A DNA stretch of 20,187 nucleotides from Cudoniella acicularis (GCA_013054445.1 JAAMPI010001084.1:1-20187); one strand, 5' to 3'; counted from the first letter of the stretch, positions 1 to 10,334 are shown. Notes: generated by a model from the sequence alone, not told the origin. A program made the numbers and translations.

Positions 1-385
1 AAAAGGCTATTTTTAAATTTCACTGCAATCTCGCGATAAGCAATGAGAAGCCAGAACAGGGGTATATAGAACGCCGTAGTTTTTGTAAGACTGAAGAGAG
101 AAGAAGAGGATTTTTCTTCGCGAGTTTCTGTTTTTGTTCGTGTTTTTGCGGGGAAAACGCTAGTCTCAATCCGGATGAGATTACACGTGACCTGGTGTGG
201 TTTTGGCGTAACTTCCTTCTGAGAGACCTCGGGACGACTTGCCACTTCCCAGGGTTGCATTCAATAATCAACTGTAGTTTTCTCGTCGTCATCCACGGCC
301 TCAAACTCTCATAATCTATCAATTGATCGAGAGACCTCGATAAGCAAAAATTTCTCCCATTCTACTCGCCATCTGACCCATCACG
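1..385. other. 5' flank of the SWIM-RING gene, no gene seen
   Basis: No convincing coding sequence is present on either strand. The open frames here are short and of low-complexity composition. The stretch just before position 386 is rich in C and T, as fungal promoters and leaders often are, so it probably holds the promoter and 5' leader of the gene starting at 386. No specific factor site was recognised. Confidence 0.5.
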
Positions 386-1648
386 ATGGCATCACGCGCG
401 TACACCACCCCCAGCAGGACTGGAACATCCTCCTCTCGTGGACAAGACTCATATAAGAAACCCGCGCCACGAGGCCCAAGCACTGGATTTATGGCTGCGC
501 ATCTAGGTATCAAACGAGCCAAAGCCTCCACTCCTGTCAGCAGCCAGCCCAAAAAGCGCAAATTGGCCGAGACAAGTCACGATGACGAGAAAGATGAGTT
601 CGCTGTCGCCATGGGACAAAAGTCTCTCGCTGGTCTCGACGAACCTAAATCTAAGAAACCGCGCAAGAAGGACGAGGAGAAACGCTTAAAGCAATTTCGA
701 GCGAAACCTCCCAGAACATATCTCGAACGACTTGACCGTGTTAGGACTCAAAGGATGTTTCTCGTCGATAGGAACAGGACTACGAGTAGCTGTGGAACCC
801 ACGAAGAAGAAGTCTTCGACATCGCTGGCACTACGGGAAACATCTACCAAGTTACCATTAGTAAAGTTCCAAGCTGCACATGCCCTGACAATGGAAAGGG
901 AAATCAGTGTAAACACATAATTTATGTAAGTCAAACCCCTTTTGCTTTTTATCTCCTACCTTAATGTCCACATCCAAAATAACCCACACGAGCACGGTGA
1001 TTGTCGCCCTGCCGACCAACCAATGACCAAGGACCTAGGCCTCAAGGTGAAAATCACTGTACTCGTGTGGGCTATTTTGGGTGTGGGCATTAAGACGTTG
1101 CAAAAGTTATAGCAGCACAAAACATAGCTAACTCAAAAAAGGTAATGGTCAACATCCTCAAAGCTCGCCCTGACCTCGCCTATCAACTGGCTTTCCTAAC
1201 CACAGAACTCGCCGAAATCTTCGCCAACGCACCCGTAACACTACAAGCCGGCTCTGCCGAAGCCGCCACAGCAACCGATAAGGGTGGCCAGCGCAAGCCC
1301 ATCGAAGGCGACTGTCCAGTCTGCGTCATGGAATTTGACGAGTCGGACAAATCCGAAGATATACTCTGGTGCAAAGCAGCATGCGGAAACAATATCCACC
1401 GACATTGTTTCGAGCAATGGGCGCGTACCAAGTCGGGAGAAGTGAAATGCGTGTATTGCCGAACCCCCTGGAAGGGCGACGAGGATAGCATCAAGAGGAT
1501 TAGCAAGAGTGGAAGTGTTAATGCGGATGGATATGTTAATGTGGCTAGTGAGTTGGGATTGAGTGGTGATAGGGATATGAGTTCGTATCATCCGTACTGG
1601 GTTCAGCGGGAATATGGTGGCTATTACGGCGGCCGTCGAGGCTATTGA
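386..1648 (+). CDS. SWIM and RING zinc-finger protein (probable E3 ubiquitin ligase), 2 exons, 348 aa
   Basis: Exon 1 is 386-925 and exon 2 is 1142-1648. The donor GTAAGT at 926 and the acceptor AG at 1140-1141 join in phase 0, giving 348 residues. The N-terminal 130 residues are basic and low complexity, with a nuclear-signal-like KKPRKK. A SWIM motif follows, with ligands C164-x-C166 and C175-x-H177 and the last ligand only three residues before the intron. Exon 2 carries a RING-type domain with ligands C238, C241, C257, C261, H266, C269, C283 and C286, in the CxxC..CxxxCxxxxHxxC..CxxC spacing seen in SWIM-RING proteins of the ZSWIM2 type. The tail is Gly/Tyr/Arg rich. From family knowledge the RING would recruit an E2 enzyme and the SWIM finger would bind protein or DNA; the substrate is unknown. 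The 216-bp intron is long for this genome because it contains an inserted foldback element. The start is the first ATG in frame. Confidence 0.88.
965..1089. mobile_element. 125-bp foldback MITE inside the SWIM-RING intron
   Basis: Two 38-bp terminal inverted repeats (965-1002 and 1052-1089) match at 33 of 38 positions. All five mismatches are transitions. The element begins TG and ends CA and is flanked on both sides by TTAA (961-964 and 1090-1093), which reads as a target-site duplication of piggyBac type. Because each flank also contains TA, a Tc1/mariner-type TA duplication is the alternative. The 49-bp centre has no coding capacity, so this is a non-autonomous element. Removing it with one TTAA leaves an 87-bp intron, a normal size here, so the host gene probably tolerates the insertion. 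Confidence 0.82.
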
Positions 1649-2807
1649 GTAGGACCGTTGCCGGTGTGCAAGCGGATGTTCCTCACAATGTCGGAGCTTG
1701 CAGTTGCGAATATATGGATGGGAGATTTGCTTTGAGATGGCGAGAGAGGACGATTCACAAGGCGTTGCTAGGAGAAGATACCCATTTGCTTACGATATTC
1801 TGCGTTGCTCCACTATCTTGCTTTTTAGGTGACAGCTTATAATGGCTCGAAATCATAGTAGATAGATAGTTAATGAAACCACTACAATCAATTCTGATTT
1901 TGAAGTTTAACTCTATTTGCAAAATCTTATTTTTTTTCTCTTCTTGATGTCAAGTCAAATTTAGAACGGGTATTATTATCATTGACTACTGTGGCGAGTA
2001 AGATAGGAGGGCAATAAAAAAAGATAGTCGAAGTTAATAGCCTTATGGTTAAGTGCTGTGCTGTGCTATGAATTTAATGAATACGGAAAGCTGGGAAAGG
2101 TATTTTTTGAGCAATTGGAAAAGAACGAATGAAGAAATGAAGACCAAGAAAAATTTATAGATTCAGAAGAGAATATTCCGTTATAATCTAGAGTTACAGA
2201 AGATGATAATAATTTCATTATCAACCTAATCTTACAAGGCTCCAAACATACTATACCGTTATAAATTAAATCTAGTCGGAGAATACATTCACGAGTGAGT
2301 ATATAAGCAACAAGTTAACGGATGAAACTTTTAATGAAAAGCTGTCACACTTGTGACTGAAAACTAGATAAGTTTAAAGTTAGTGGTAAGTATGGAGATA
2401 GGCAGATGAGTGAGTTAATTTGTATAATGTGAGAAGAAGAAGGGGAGAGTTTAGAGGACGTATGTTGTTTATTATAGAGTATTGTGGGCTTAATGTGGGG
2501 TTTATATTTTACAACGGTCTAAATGCAATAGGAAGCTGAAACTTGTATGTAATAGTTAACATGAAAAAAAAAGTTATATAGCGTTCCTTTCTGATGCATT
2601 GAAATATGGAGGGAGGGGGTGCAAGGTAACAGAGAGGCCAGAAGAAATTGTTATATTGGGAATCATAAGTATAGCAATTGCTCGAGCGTAAACCGCAGGT
2701 TCGTTGGGCCATGGTAATCCGTAATAAGAAGCAAACTTTTATCCTCAAAACGCCATCCATCCCTAAAATCAACTTTTCATCAGATATCACTTCGCTCCCC
2801 TCCCTAC
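1649..2807. other. AT-rich intergenic stretch between convergent genes
   Basis: This 1.16-kb region separates the 3' ends of the SWIM-RING gene (+) and the ornithine carbamoyltransferase gene (-). It is AT-rich, with many short stops in all frames and no recognisable domain. It presumably holds both 3' untranslated regions. A short GTGCT-like repetition lies near 2052-2068. No RNA gene or mobile element was recognised. Confidence 0.55.
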
Positions 2808-3876
2808 TCACAAAATCTTCCCCCCATCAACAACAAAAGCCTCCAACGCCGCCACTGCACTCCAAACCCTATTCTCCGCCTCCCTAAAAACCACACTTCT
2901 CTCCCCATAAAATACCTCATCAGCAACCTCCTCCTGATGCCTCGGCAAACAATGCATAAACTTCCAGCCCTCCCTCGCTCCCCCCCCTCCTCGCCAACTC
3001 CTCTGTAATCTGATACCCCTCAAACGCCTTCAACCTCTTCGCACTTTCCTCTTCTTGTCCCATGCTGATCCATGTGTCTGTTACGAGAATGTCGGCGTTC
3101 TTGATGGCTTCTTCTGGGATCGTTGTCTCTGTGAGGAGGGATTGCGCGGAGGGGGAGGGGGCGGAAGAGAGGATTATGGAGCGCATGCTGGGGGGAATGC
3201 TGTAGCCTTTTGGGGTTGCGACGGAGATTTCGACGCCGAGTTTGAGGCAGGAGATGGCGAGGTCGAAGAGTACGTTATTCGCATCTCCTACCCACGCTAC
3301 TTTCAACCCTTCCACACCCAGTCCTCCCTTCCCATTCTTAGAACCAAGCACCTCGTAAATGGTAAGGAAATCAGCAATGGTTTGCAAAGGATGGTAATCT
3401 GCAGAAAGGGCGTTTATGACAGGCACAGAAGAGTCTTTCGCCAAACCGGCGACTTCGGAATGAGCGCCTACCCGTGCCACAATGCCGGATACCATGCTGG
3501 AGATCACGACAGAGGTATCGTATAAGGACTCATTGACGCCGAGCTGGATGTCAGCTGAAGAGAGGAACATAGGGTGCCCGCCCATGTGTGTCACTGCTGC
3601 TTCGGTGCTAACTCTTGTGCGGGTGCTGCGTTTGGAGAACGGCATGGCGATAACCTTGCCTTGGAGGGCATTCTTGAGATTTGGAGGCGTGGTGCCGGCT
3701 TTGATGGCCGTTTTGTGGGAGGAGGCATTGAGGACGAGCTTGGTGAGTTCCGCGGGAGTGAGGTCTGCGGTTGAGAGGAAATGGCGGGGTTTGGGCGAGG
3801 AGGAGGGTGTGGCATAGCTGCGTGCTTGGAGCTGTTGGAGAGCTCGGCGAGCGGGGCGGAGCGTGGAGGGTCGCAT
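2808..3876 (-). CDS. ARG3: Mitochondrial ornithine carbamoyltransferase, with a +1 frameshift in a G8 tract
   Basis: The protein makes citrulline from ornithine and carbamoyl phosphate in arginine synthesis, normally in the mitochondrial matrix. The first 25 residues are Arg/Ser/Ala rich without acidic residues and include RSYAT, a good targeting presequence. The carbamoyl-phosphate motif STRTR is at residues 84-88, HPLQ at 162-165, and the ornithine-loop SMG at 271-273. No introns are seen. The frame opened at 3876 goes wrong after about residue 298, at eight G on the coding strand (positions 2980-2987). Beyond it that frame reads unrelated residues to a stop near 2920. The next frame contains [16 protein letters not shown], including the catalytic HCLPRH, and runs to the stop at 2808. 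With seven G the frame would be continuous, about 355 residues, the usual fungal length. The gene is known as argB in Aspergillus and arg-12 in Neurospora. A real frameshift would remove the active-site cysteine; a homopolymer assembly error is the likelier explanation. Confidence 0.93.
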
Positions 3877-4663
3877 TGTGGTTGCTGAGATGCCAATTGG
3901 ATTAGTTGCAGGTCAATTGGTGTATTTGAGAAGAAGAAAATATCAGTTCTGTGAGTCGATGCGGGGTGAGAAGAATCTTCAACTTACTTGCAGGATGTTT
4001 GCAGGTTCGACCCAAAAACTTTTGAGCTGCATGTGAGTCTTCAATGCTGCAACACTGCATGAGCTGTGGCGCTTTCCCCACACTTGCTTGGCGAATCAGC
4101 GCAATTTAATTCCGAGACCCATATCCTAGATCAGCTGAGAACATCGGGACAACCTGGGAGTGATTTCTGCTATCGCCTCCAGATTCGCTGTAGAGGTAAA
4201 TAATAAAGTTCAGACGAGAAAAACCAAATGTAAATAAACACAGGTAGGAAAAGGGGTAGGTCACGGAATTTGACCGGTTAGTATAGAGGAAATCACAGTG
4301 AAGTCTTCAGCATTGCCAATTGTAAATGTAGAATTCTTCATAGAATTCAAAACGGTCAGACCATATTCGCCATGATCAAAAGAGTGTGCGCCAGACATTG
4401 TTGCCCCTCGCCATGACCCAATGCAGTAGTCACATCCACGCCAAAAGCCCTGACTCCCGAACATGCTTGTGTAAGAACCCCTAATAAAAGAAAAAGAATC
4501 GTCATAAGTTCGTGACTGATACGACCACCCGGCCTGGTATCACAGTAAACAAGACGCCGTGTAGCCGTCACCTCTATGCCGTTCAACATGACAATCTCTC
4601 TCATCCACTCTTGTATGTATAATCCATTCCTCTGATTATTGCTTGCATCTGGATACAAGTTTC
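3877..4663. other. Upstream region of ornithine carbamoyltransferase and 3' region of STS1
   Basis: No gene is supported here. Minus-strand open frames at 4261-4667 overlap one another in different frames, begin with non-ATG codons or lack any family resemblance, and are treated as chance. The part next to 3876 should contain the promoter of the arginine gene; the part next to 4664 should hold the STS1 3' untranslated region. Confidence 0.45.
3952..3958. promoter_or_regulatory. Possible Gcn4/CPC1-type amino-acid control site
   Basis: The heptamer TGAGTCG matches the general amino-acid control consensus TGA(C/G)TCA at six of seven positions and lies about 75 bp upstream of the ornithine carbamoyltransferase start. 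Arginine biosynthetic genes are known targets of Gcn4/CPC1 in fungi. One imperfect heptamer can occur by chance, so this is only suggestive. Confidence 0.3.
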
Positions 4664-5662
4664 TCACCAGAGACCTACGCGAACAGGTAGATTATTACCA
4701 TAGGTTCCCGATAATAGTTGGTTGCGGATAGACTCGCGGTCATTAGATCCCACGCTTGACCCCGAGTTGGAATTTCCACCCATCCAGCCTAGATTCGATC
4801 CGAGTGCATTTACAGCGACTTGCATACGTCCTCCACTTTGCTCATTATGCTTAGCAAGCGTCTGGTCCCATCCACCAGAGTGAAGTTGGAATCCGCCACC
4901 CCTTTTAGACGCCTCACTGATGACTAACGCCCACGCTCTCGAAATTTCATCGTATGCATTATCTTTGTGGTGCTTGTGAGAGTGGCTGTCCCATTCCGGT
5001 AGATCGTGAACAACCTTCGTTGCACTGTCGAGGAAGCCAAGAGAAACCGTAGTTTGACTCTCGTTGGGTGGGAGGTAGTGAGGAGTAAAGTCGGTCAAAG
5101 CGTCGATCAGATCGATCAAAGGTTGTTTGACCCGGTTGTATGCGTAATCTGAACCAGAATTGCCACCAAACGGAAAAGCGTCTCGAAGTTTTTCCTGGTA
5201 TTGTGAGAGAACGTCCAGGGTTGCGGCAACGGAAGGTCGTGGTGCTGACGAAACCACCTCAGAACCGATTTGTGGATGTCGTTCACATATTGTTTGGAGA
5301 ACGGATCGTAGAGACTGTGCATCGAGAGTTTCGAGGAGACGAGGGAGAGTGAGAGGGCGGCCGGTAACTTCGTTGGCTCTGACTTTCTTTGCTGGTCGAG
5401 CAATCGCACGAGGTTGAAAAGCGGGGGAGTTCTGGGGGGAGATGGACATATTGTCGTCCAGGCCGTCATCGTCGGCTTTTCGCTTTCTAGCACTCATTCT
5501 CGAGTTCGGGGTGAGAGGAGAAACTGTGCATCACCAAGGGGTTAGTGTTGCCGTGGGAAACAGAAAATATTGGGAGGTCTTACTGGGGTTGTGTGCGTCG
5601 TAGTGCGAAGGGAACTCTGAGAACGACGACGGATGCGTTGGCTGCAGCAGAACGTTCATCAT
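4664..5662 (-). CDS. STS1: Sts1/Cut8 nuclear proteasome tethering factor, 2 exons, 312 aa
   Basis: Sts1/Cut8 anchors the 26S proteasome in the nucleus and at the nuclear envelope. Exon 1 is 5662-5584 and exon 2 is 5523-4664. A 60-bp intron with donor GTAAGA, branch CACTAACC and acceptor CAG joins them in frame. The spliced N-terminus begins MMNVLLQPTHPSS and leads into PLTPNSRMSARKRKADDD, as expected for the fungal N-terminal arm followed by a basic nuclear signal. Family features after it include GRPLTLPRLLETLD, an SVLQTICERHP helix, the DYAYNRVKQPL motif, DFTPHYLPPNE and KRGGGFQLHSGGWDQ, then a short Gly/Ser tail ending LPVRVGLW. The proteasome-binding arm in Cut8 is lysine-regulated and N-terminal, so the first exon matters. 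The first two codons are both ATG and either could be used. A model starting at 5497 would lack 35 residues. Confidence 0.9.
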
Positions 5663-6080
5663 TACTGGGCAAGTTGAGTGTGATGCGATGCGATACCAGC
5701 CAACACGATCGGTAACAGGAGGCTTCGTGGAAGGGGATCGAGAGAGTGGTGTTGAATAAATATGGGAGGTCCTGTGTGTGTGTTGACTCGAGTTTGTTTC
5801 TTGAAGGGTGATGAAGTCGGAGTCGGGTACTGTAGCAAGCCCAAGAGCTGCAGCCGCCTTAGCGTAGGTGTGGTAGTATGGTAGTGGTTGTGTGTGACTT
5901 GGGAGACGAGCTCGAGCCAAACAATCTCCAAGGCATCAACCTAAAATAATTCCAGCATCACCGCATTGACTATTTACAGGGGGTCTAAAGGGCCGTTCAA
6001 TTCTATTCCTTCTGCACAACACTACGTCAATTTGACAAATGTCTCGAAGGCGAGCACCAGAAACTGCAATATGCGCAGTG

Positions 6081-6112
6081 TGATACACTGATACGCTGAT
6101 ACACCGATACTC
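6081..6112. repeat. Four 8-bp tandem copies (TGATACRC-like)
   Basis: The units TGATACAC, TGATACGC, TGATACAC and CGATACTC follow each other without gaps. This is a small minisatellite in non-coding DNA upstream of STS1; no function is implied. Confidence 0.7.
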
Positions 6113-6620
6113 GCCCACCACGCGCATGGCCCTTTCGCTCTCTAAAGGGGTCAGCCAAGGTCTAGCGAACAAAGCAGTCATGGGAGTCTGGATGCAAGTC
6201 CTTGTTTCACAGAGCAAAAGCCCATGTCTTTGGAAGAATAGCCTTTTTTCTAGAATCTGCCTCCTGCATCGGGATTCTATAAACGAGCACACCTCCTGCA
6301 TCTCGTCCTCAGCCGCCAGTCGGCATCCATCATTATTGCGGTTGTCATCTTTTGTCAGCATGAGTTTGTCATCTGCAGTGAGTGTTTGGGTCTGGTAATT
6401 ACTGCATACGACTCTATTTGCTGGTTGGTTTCTCGGCTCAGCATCTAGGTTTACATAAGAGGAAGGAAGAAACCGTTTTGTATTGCTTTCAGATGGTGTG
6501 GTTGAGTGCTAGGCACACGTTGGTTTCGTATGGTTTAAGTAACTTCTTATCAGTCTAGTATGATTGGAGGTGAGTATTTGAGATGGAGTTCACGATGATC
6601 AAGTGATCTGGATACTTCCA

Positions 6621-6816
6621 TCCGGCTGAGAAACTGTATTGCAACCTGTATTCCGAAGTTATCAACTACCCCTGCATTTCTTGATACTTTTAAGGCGAAC
6701 GAAGGAATGTAAGATTCGTCTGGCTGGAAAGTTATATTGCAACCTGTTTTTTGAAGTTCTCCCCTACCCTTGAATTTCCCGGTATTTTTAAAGCGAACAA
6801 GGAGATGCAAGGTTCG
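6621..6816. repeat. Diverged 98-bp tandem duplication
   Basis: Unit 1 (6621-6718) and unit 2 (6719-6816) align end to end without gaps. Shared blocks include GGCTG, TATTGCAACCTGT, GAAGTT, CTACCC and a core ending AAGCGAAC in one copy and AGGCGAAC in the other. Identity is roughly three quarters by eye, and many of the differences are transitions. The period is not a multiple of three, so it is not a protein repeat. Confidence 0.75.
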
Positions 6817-7565
6817 AGCAACGAACAAGTATTCCTGTCTCACATATTTCTGTTTGAAGCAAAGGGCACGAAGGTGTACGGAGAGAAAGTCTCATCTTAC
6901 GTCATACATTTTCAGCAAAGCTGCTGGGAGACGATTCCTTGACAGCCTAAAGTCTTCAGGTGGATACCTTTCAATAGTGAGAATTTAGTGTCATCCGCGT
7001 CGACTGTCTACAGGTGAAATAATCCAATCTTGCACCTTTTTTAATGTAATTAGTGAATTTCTCACGGATTTTTCCGTTTTTGCTACCGACTATCCTATAC
7101 TCGATCCGGTATTTTCTAAGTGCCAAGGGTAAACGAATACCCGACTATATTATTTAAAAGATGGTAGTATATCTACAGTAGGATAGTGATTTAGACATAT
7201 TCAGTATGTGGGCTCTCCCTTTGATTCGGTATCTATGTAATTTATAGACAACGAAGCTGAGTTATTCTGCTGCTGTGAGACATTGTCAAATTCAACTGGA
7301 CTAGAACCCGGCGAGCCTCGCACTCAGAAAATACTGGACCGAGTATCGCTCCTGTGATTCCATTTATTTGATTCTTAATATCATGACGTGGCTACCTGAC
7401 CCGGTGTCCGTACAGATTTCAACATTTAAATAGGCCTCTAATTTAATGTAATTTCAAATTTTCCCGTAGGTTTGTATCTCTATTAGTAGCAAGCCAAGGT
7501 TTCCCCTCAAGATTCCCATTCCCATCCTCTCCTAATCCTTACCCTGATTCGCATCCTCACCCCCC

Positions 7566-8584
7566 TCAACACTCAACCCTCAAAACCGGCAACCTCTGCT
7601 CCTCCCCCTCCCCGCCATCATCCTTCGCCGTAAACCACCCAACCCTCCTAAACCCCTCCTTCAAATACAGCCCCAACCCCTGCGGACTCGCTTCCGTCAT
7701 AACCGGCAACCCCATTTCCCTCGCCTTCTCTAACCCCCAGCGGATAAGAGAGGTGCCGACCCCAGATCTCTGACACCGGAAATCGACTGTTGTTATGTCG
7801 AGGTAGAGGGTGGGTTGTTGGTAATACCTGAGGGAGTGTGTGAGGATGTGAATAGGAAGTTGGGGATGGGAAGTTCTTGGGATGGGGAAAGGGAAAGGGG
7901 AGAGGGGGAAACAAACTGTCTAGCATCGTCCACAGCTCTTTTGAAAGCTGCTACTCGGCTTGGTTGTTGGTCTTTCCGTATAGAGATTTTGGACCAGATA
8001 TACATTTCGAAGTTGATTGATTGCACTGTTCCACAATCAATAAATCATACCCAAAGACAGACAAAAATGAAGGAAATGAAACAGTGATAGAGCATTAACT
8101 CACATCTCATCCATTCCCACCAAGATTGCGTCTTCATATTCTTATTGGTATGAATAGCTTCACCTTCACCCTCCTTAACAACCCAGATAGCAAACCCCAC
8201 AACAGCCATCCCTGGGTTAACATTCGACCCTGTCGTCGTAGCTAATCCATTTTCCTCCGCCCATTTTAGAGCGTCCCAACTCTCCTCATCCTCCCCCCTT
8301 CTACCTTCCTCATTTCCTGCTTTAAGCCTCCCCACATCTAGCTCAGTAACAACAATACTCGTCCTCGGATCCAAAATTCCCATAAGCAACCGTTTCCGCC
8401 ACCACCAAACCGTATCGTGCGTGTATTCCGGGTTGTTCTTGAGAGGGGAGTATAGGAAAGAAAAAAATGTGAATTGCCGGAAGGAGGTTAGGAACAGGGT
8501 CGTTATTGCGGGGATGTCGGATTCTCGGGCGGGGCGGAGGAGGGGTTGTGGGAATTTGGGGGTGGGTTTGGATGGGGAGGCCAT
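7566..8584 (-). CDS. GNAT-family N-acetyltransferase, 3 exons, 283 aa
   Basis: Exons are 8584-8104, 8025-7917 and 7827-7566. Intron 1 (78 bp) has donor GTGAGT and acceptor CAG. Intron 2 (89 bp) has the less common donor GTTTGT and acceptor CTCAG. Both joins keep frame, giving 283 residues. The N-terminal part begins LLRPARESDIPAITTLF, the usual GNAT strand-1/helix-1 signature. Exon 2 carries SRVAAFKRAVDDARQ. Exon 3 carries TLYLDITTVDF followed by the acetyl-CoA pyrophosphate motif QRSGVG (residues 216-221) and LGLYLKEGF near the end, typical of fungal GNAT proteins acting on small molecules. The substrate cannot be told from sequence. The protein lacks a signal peptide and is probably cytosolic. 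Exon 1 reads on past its donor into intron 1, which could mislead gene callers. Confidence 0.88.
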
Positions 8585-9508
8585 GGTTTTAGTGTAAAGT
8601 GGGAAAGAAAGGAAAAAATAAAAGTAAGAGGGAAAGTGGGTTGTTGGTGTAGGAGTGACTCACTTGAGTTTGAAAGTGGAGTGAGTGAGAGTTGTGGTGG
8701 TAAGGCTTGGCATTTGGTGGTCATGCAATGCAATGCGGTGATGTAGTGATTTCACGTAAGTGAGAGGGGTCGGCCAAAGCTGCATGCACTAGTTCTTTTG
8801 GAAGAGATCTTAAGCCGTTGAAATTTGAATTTGGCTCTGAATTCGTCTGTATTGGTATTTCAGACACTTACAGAGACTCGAAGGTGACTCGAAGGTGACT
8901 CGAAGGTGTTTAAGTCTGGACCAACGATTTAGAGTTTCATTTGAGGAAATACCTGCGAATGCATTTGGCACGACTTGAATTCTGAGAGAGTTTTTTTTTG
9001 TAAAAGTTGGGTTTGGATGTTTCATGCCTAATCACAGTGCCGGAAAAGTTGCCCTGATGTAGGTGCTATTTGTTTTGAGCGGAATACATGCCATATGGCA
9101 AGAGCCCGCTCTTCCATTTTCATATATATTTGTTGTTGGCTGCATTCGAGGGCTGTTATTCGAGCAGAGACCATCACTCAGATCCGGATTGGTATTGCAT
9201 CCTCTTTGTATAATATTGCCGTATATAACACAAGATGTGCATAGTGTTTTGAACTTTTGAAAGTCGGGTCCGCAGAAAGGACAAGACTTTCGGAAGCAAT
9301 TTATAGGTAGTAGATCTCGAAGTGGAATGAGGTCCTCACCTGAACATTTGAGAAAGTGAAAAATCCACTATGGATATATTTCCTGATATAACTATGTCTT
9401 CTCCTGAGGCTCCTTGCGGACCTAAAACTTAATCATAATCTTGAGGGGCCGCAGCCTAGAGATATGATGCTTCGGTCCATGCTCGTGTGGTGTTGTCGGA
9501 GTCAGCTT
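8585..9508. other. Intergenic region with a short minisatellite
   Basis: No gene is supported. The part next to 8584 should be the promoter of the acetyltransferase. A 33-bp tandem repeat is listed separately. Small open frames around 8810-9260 have no domain resemblance. Confidence 0.5.
8875..8907. repeat. Three perfect 11-bp tandem copies
   Basis: The unit GACTCGAAGGT occurs three times in direct succession with no mismatches. It is non-coding and its role is unknown. Perfect identity suggests recent slippage. Confidence 0.85.
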
Positions 9509-10334
9509 TCAAGTCTTAGTCTGGTTCGAAGAAGATGGCTTTGGCGGGCATGGCACTCCGATGTCTCTTCCGCAATCTCCCTTCGGTTCAGGACCAGGTT
9601 TGTGTAGCTCTCCTGTCAAATTTGACATAGTAATTCCATCCATGAATTTCATCCCTCTAACTATACTATATTCGCCTATCGTTAGAGCGGCCTTCCGAAA
9701 ATTTGGCATCTAGGTCATCTCGTGGTGCGGTCTCTGCACAATGCTTTCGGACACGATTGTTCGCAACTTCAAGAGCTGCATAATAGCCGTACGTGAAGAC
9801 GCAATGGTCGCCCGGACTGTATGTTATTCCCTGTTGGACAATATGAATATACGAGGGTATATAATGAGTGGTTGTTGCCCTGTCATTTCCGCTTCGGCTC
9901 GTTCAATGGTACAGAACAATATATTTCCCCAGCTTTCTTGATTGCAGTGATGAGGGCTTCCGAGGCATTTCGAATCGCAGTTTTTGGAGATAGAGGGTCG
10001 CCAGCCTGTCGTATACACAATGGTGCTTCAAGGGTCTCCTCTGCAGCCCGTTTCCTCTGGGCTTGTTCGTTTTCATATAGAACACTTTCGTCTGCGGCCA
10101 TTTTCTCATAGGTCGAGCACTATCCAGCAGTCATTTCCTCCCATTGCTCTTCAAGAGATCCGCTCAATTGACCTAGGAATCTATTAGTACATTGCGCAAG
10201 ACTGGTGCTCAGGAGAGCAAACTGAAAGTAAGCCTTTTCCGAATCCTCTCAATGCGTTCGTTGGTATGAATCATAAAGGCGGACATTAGCCTCCTATCGG
10301 GTCCTCGAGAGGTCCTTCGCAAATGAGTGGCCAT
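9509..10334 (-). pseudogene. Relic copy 1 of an unrecognised two-module gene family
   Basis: The copy starts at an ATGGC (10334) aligned with the equivalent in copy 2. Within the first module one frame, interrupted by TAG at 10296-10294, TGA at 10251-10249 and TAG at 10122-10120, encodes ALLSTSLAQCTNRFL, EEQWEEMTAG and RKRAAEETLEAPL, ending in SEALITAIKKAGE. That frame differs from the ATG frame, so a frameshift is also present. The intron and the Lys-rich linker found in copy 2 are not recognisable; spacing to the C-terminal motif is about 240 bp shorter. The second module survives as ALEVANNRVRKHC and, in another frame, PEPKGDCGRDIGVPCPP, ending at 9509. The N-terminal module looks helical. 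I recognise no named family. It is clearly non-functional as a full protein. Confidence 0.72.

Larger units (their letters stand above)
5663..7565. other. 1.9-kb intergenic region upstream of STS1
   Basis: No coding region was supported. Open frames at 5936-6398 on both strands overlap and show no domain. The STS1 promoter should lie just above 5662. A tandem 8-bp motif and a diverged 98-bp duplication are listed separately. The part from 7000 to 7500 is AT-rich with short direct similarities (for example TTTAATGTAATT near 7040 and 7442) but no clear element boundary. Confidence 0.5.

Noticed and set aside
20..322. Minus-strand 100-residue frame before the SWIM-RING gene
   Set aside because: Low-complexity Lys/Arg/Ser composition and no family resemblance; it lies in the probable promoter.
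961..1093. The intronic inverted repeat as a conserved RNA structure or microRNA-like gene
   Set aside because: The TTAA duplication and the ancestral intron length of 87 bp fit a transposable element better.
3055..3817. Plus-strand open frames antisense to ornithine carbamoyltransferase
   Set aside because: They lie opposite a clearly recognisable enzyme and have no domain of their own; shadow frames.
4261..4667. Two overlapping minus-strand frames after STS1
   Set aside because: They overlap in different frames, the longer begins with GTG, and STS1 already ends with the expected C-terminus.
5936..6398. Overlapping frames on both strands upstream of STS1
   Set aside because: No motif on either strand, and both cross the 8-bp tandem repeat or its flank.
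6550..6843. Minus-strand 97-residue frame across the 98-bp duplication
   Set aside because: The repeat period is not a multiple of three, so the two halves do not encode similar peptides; chance frame.
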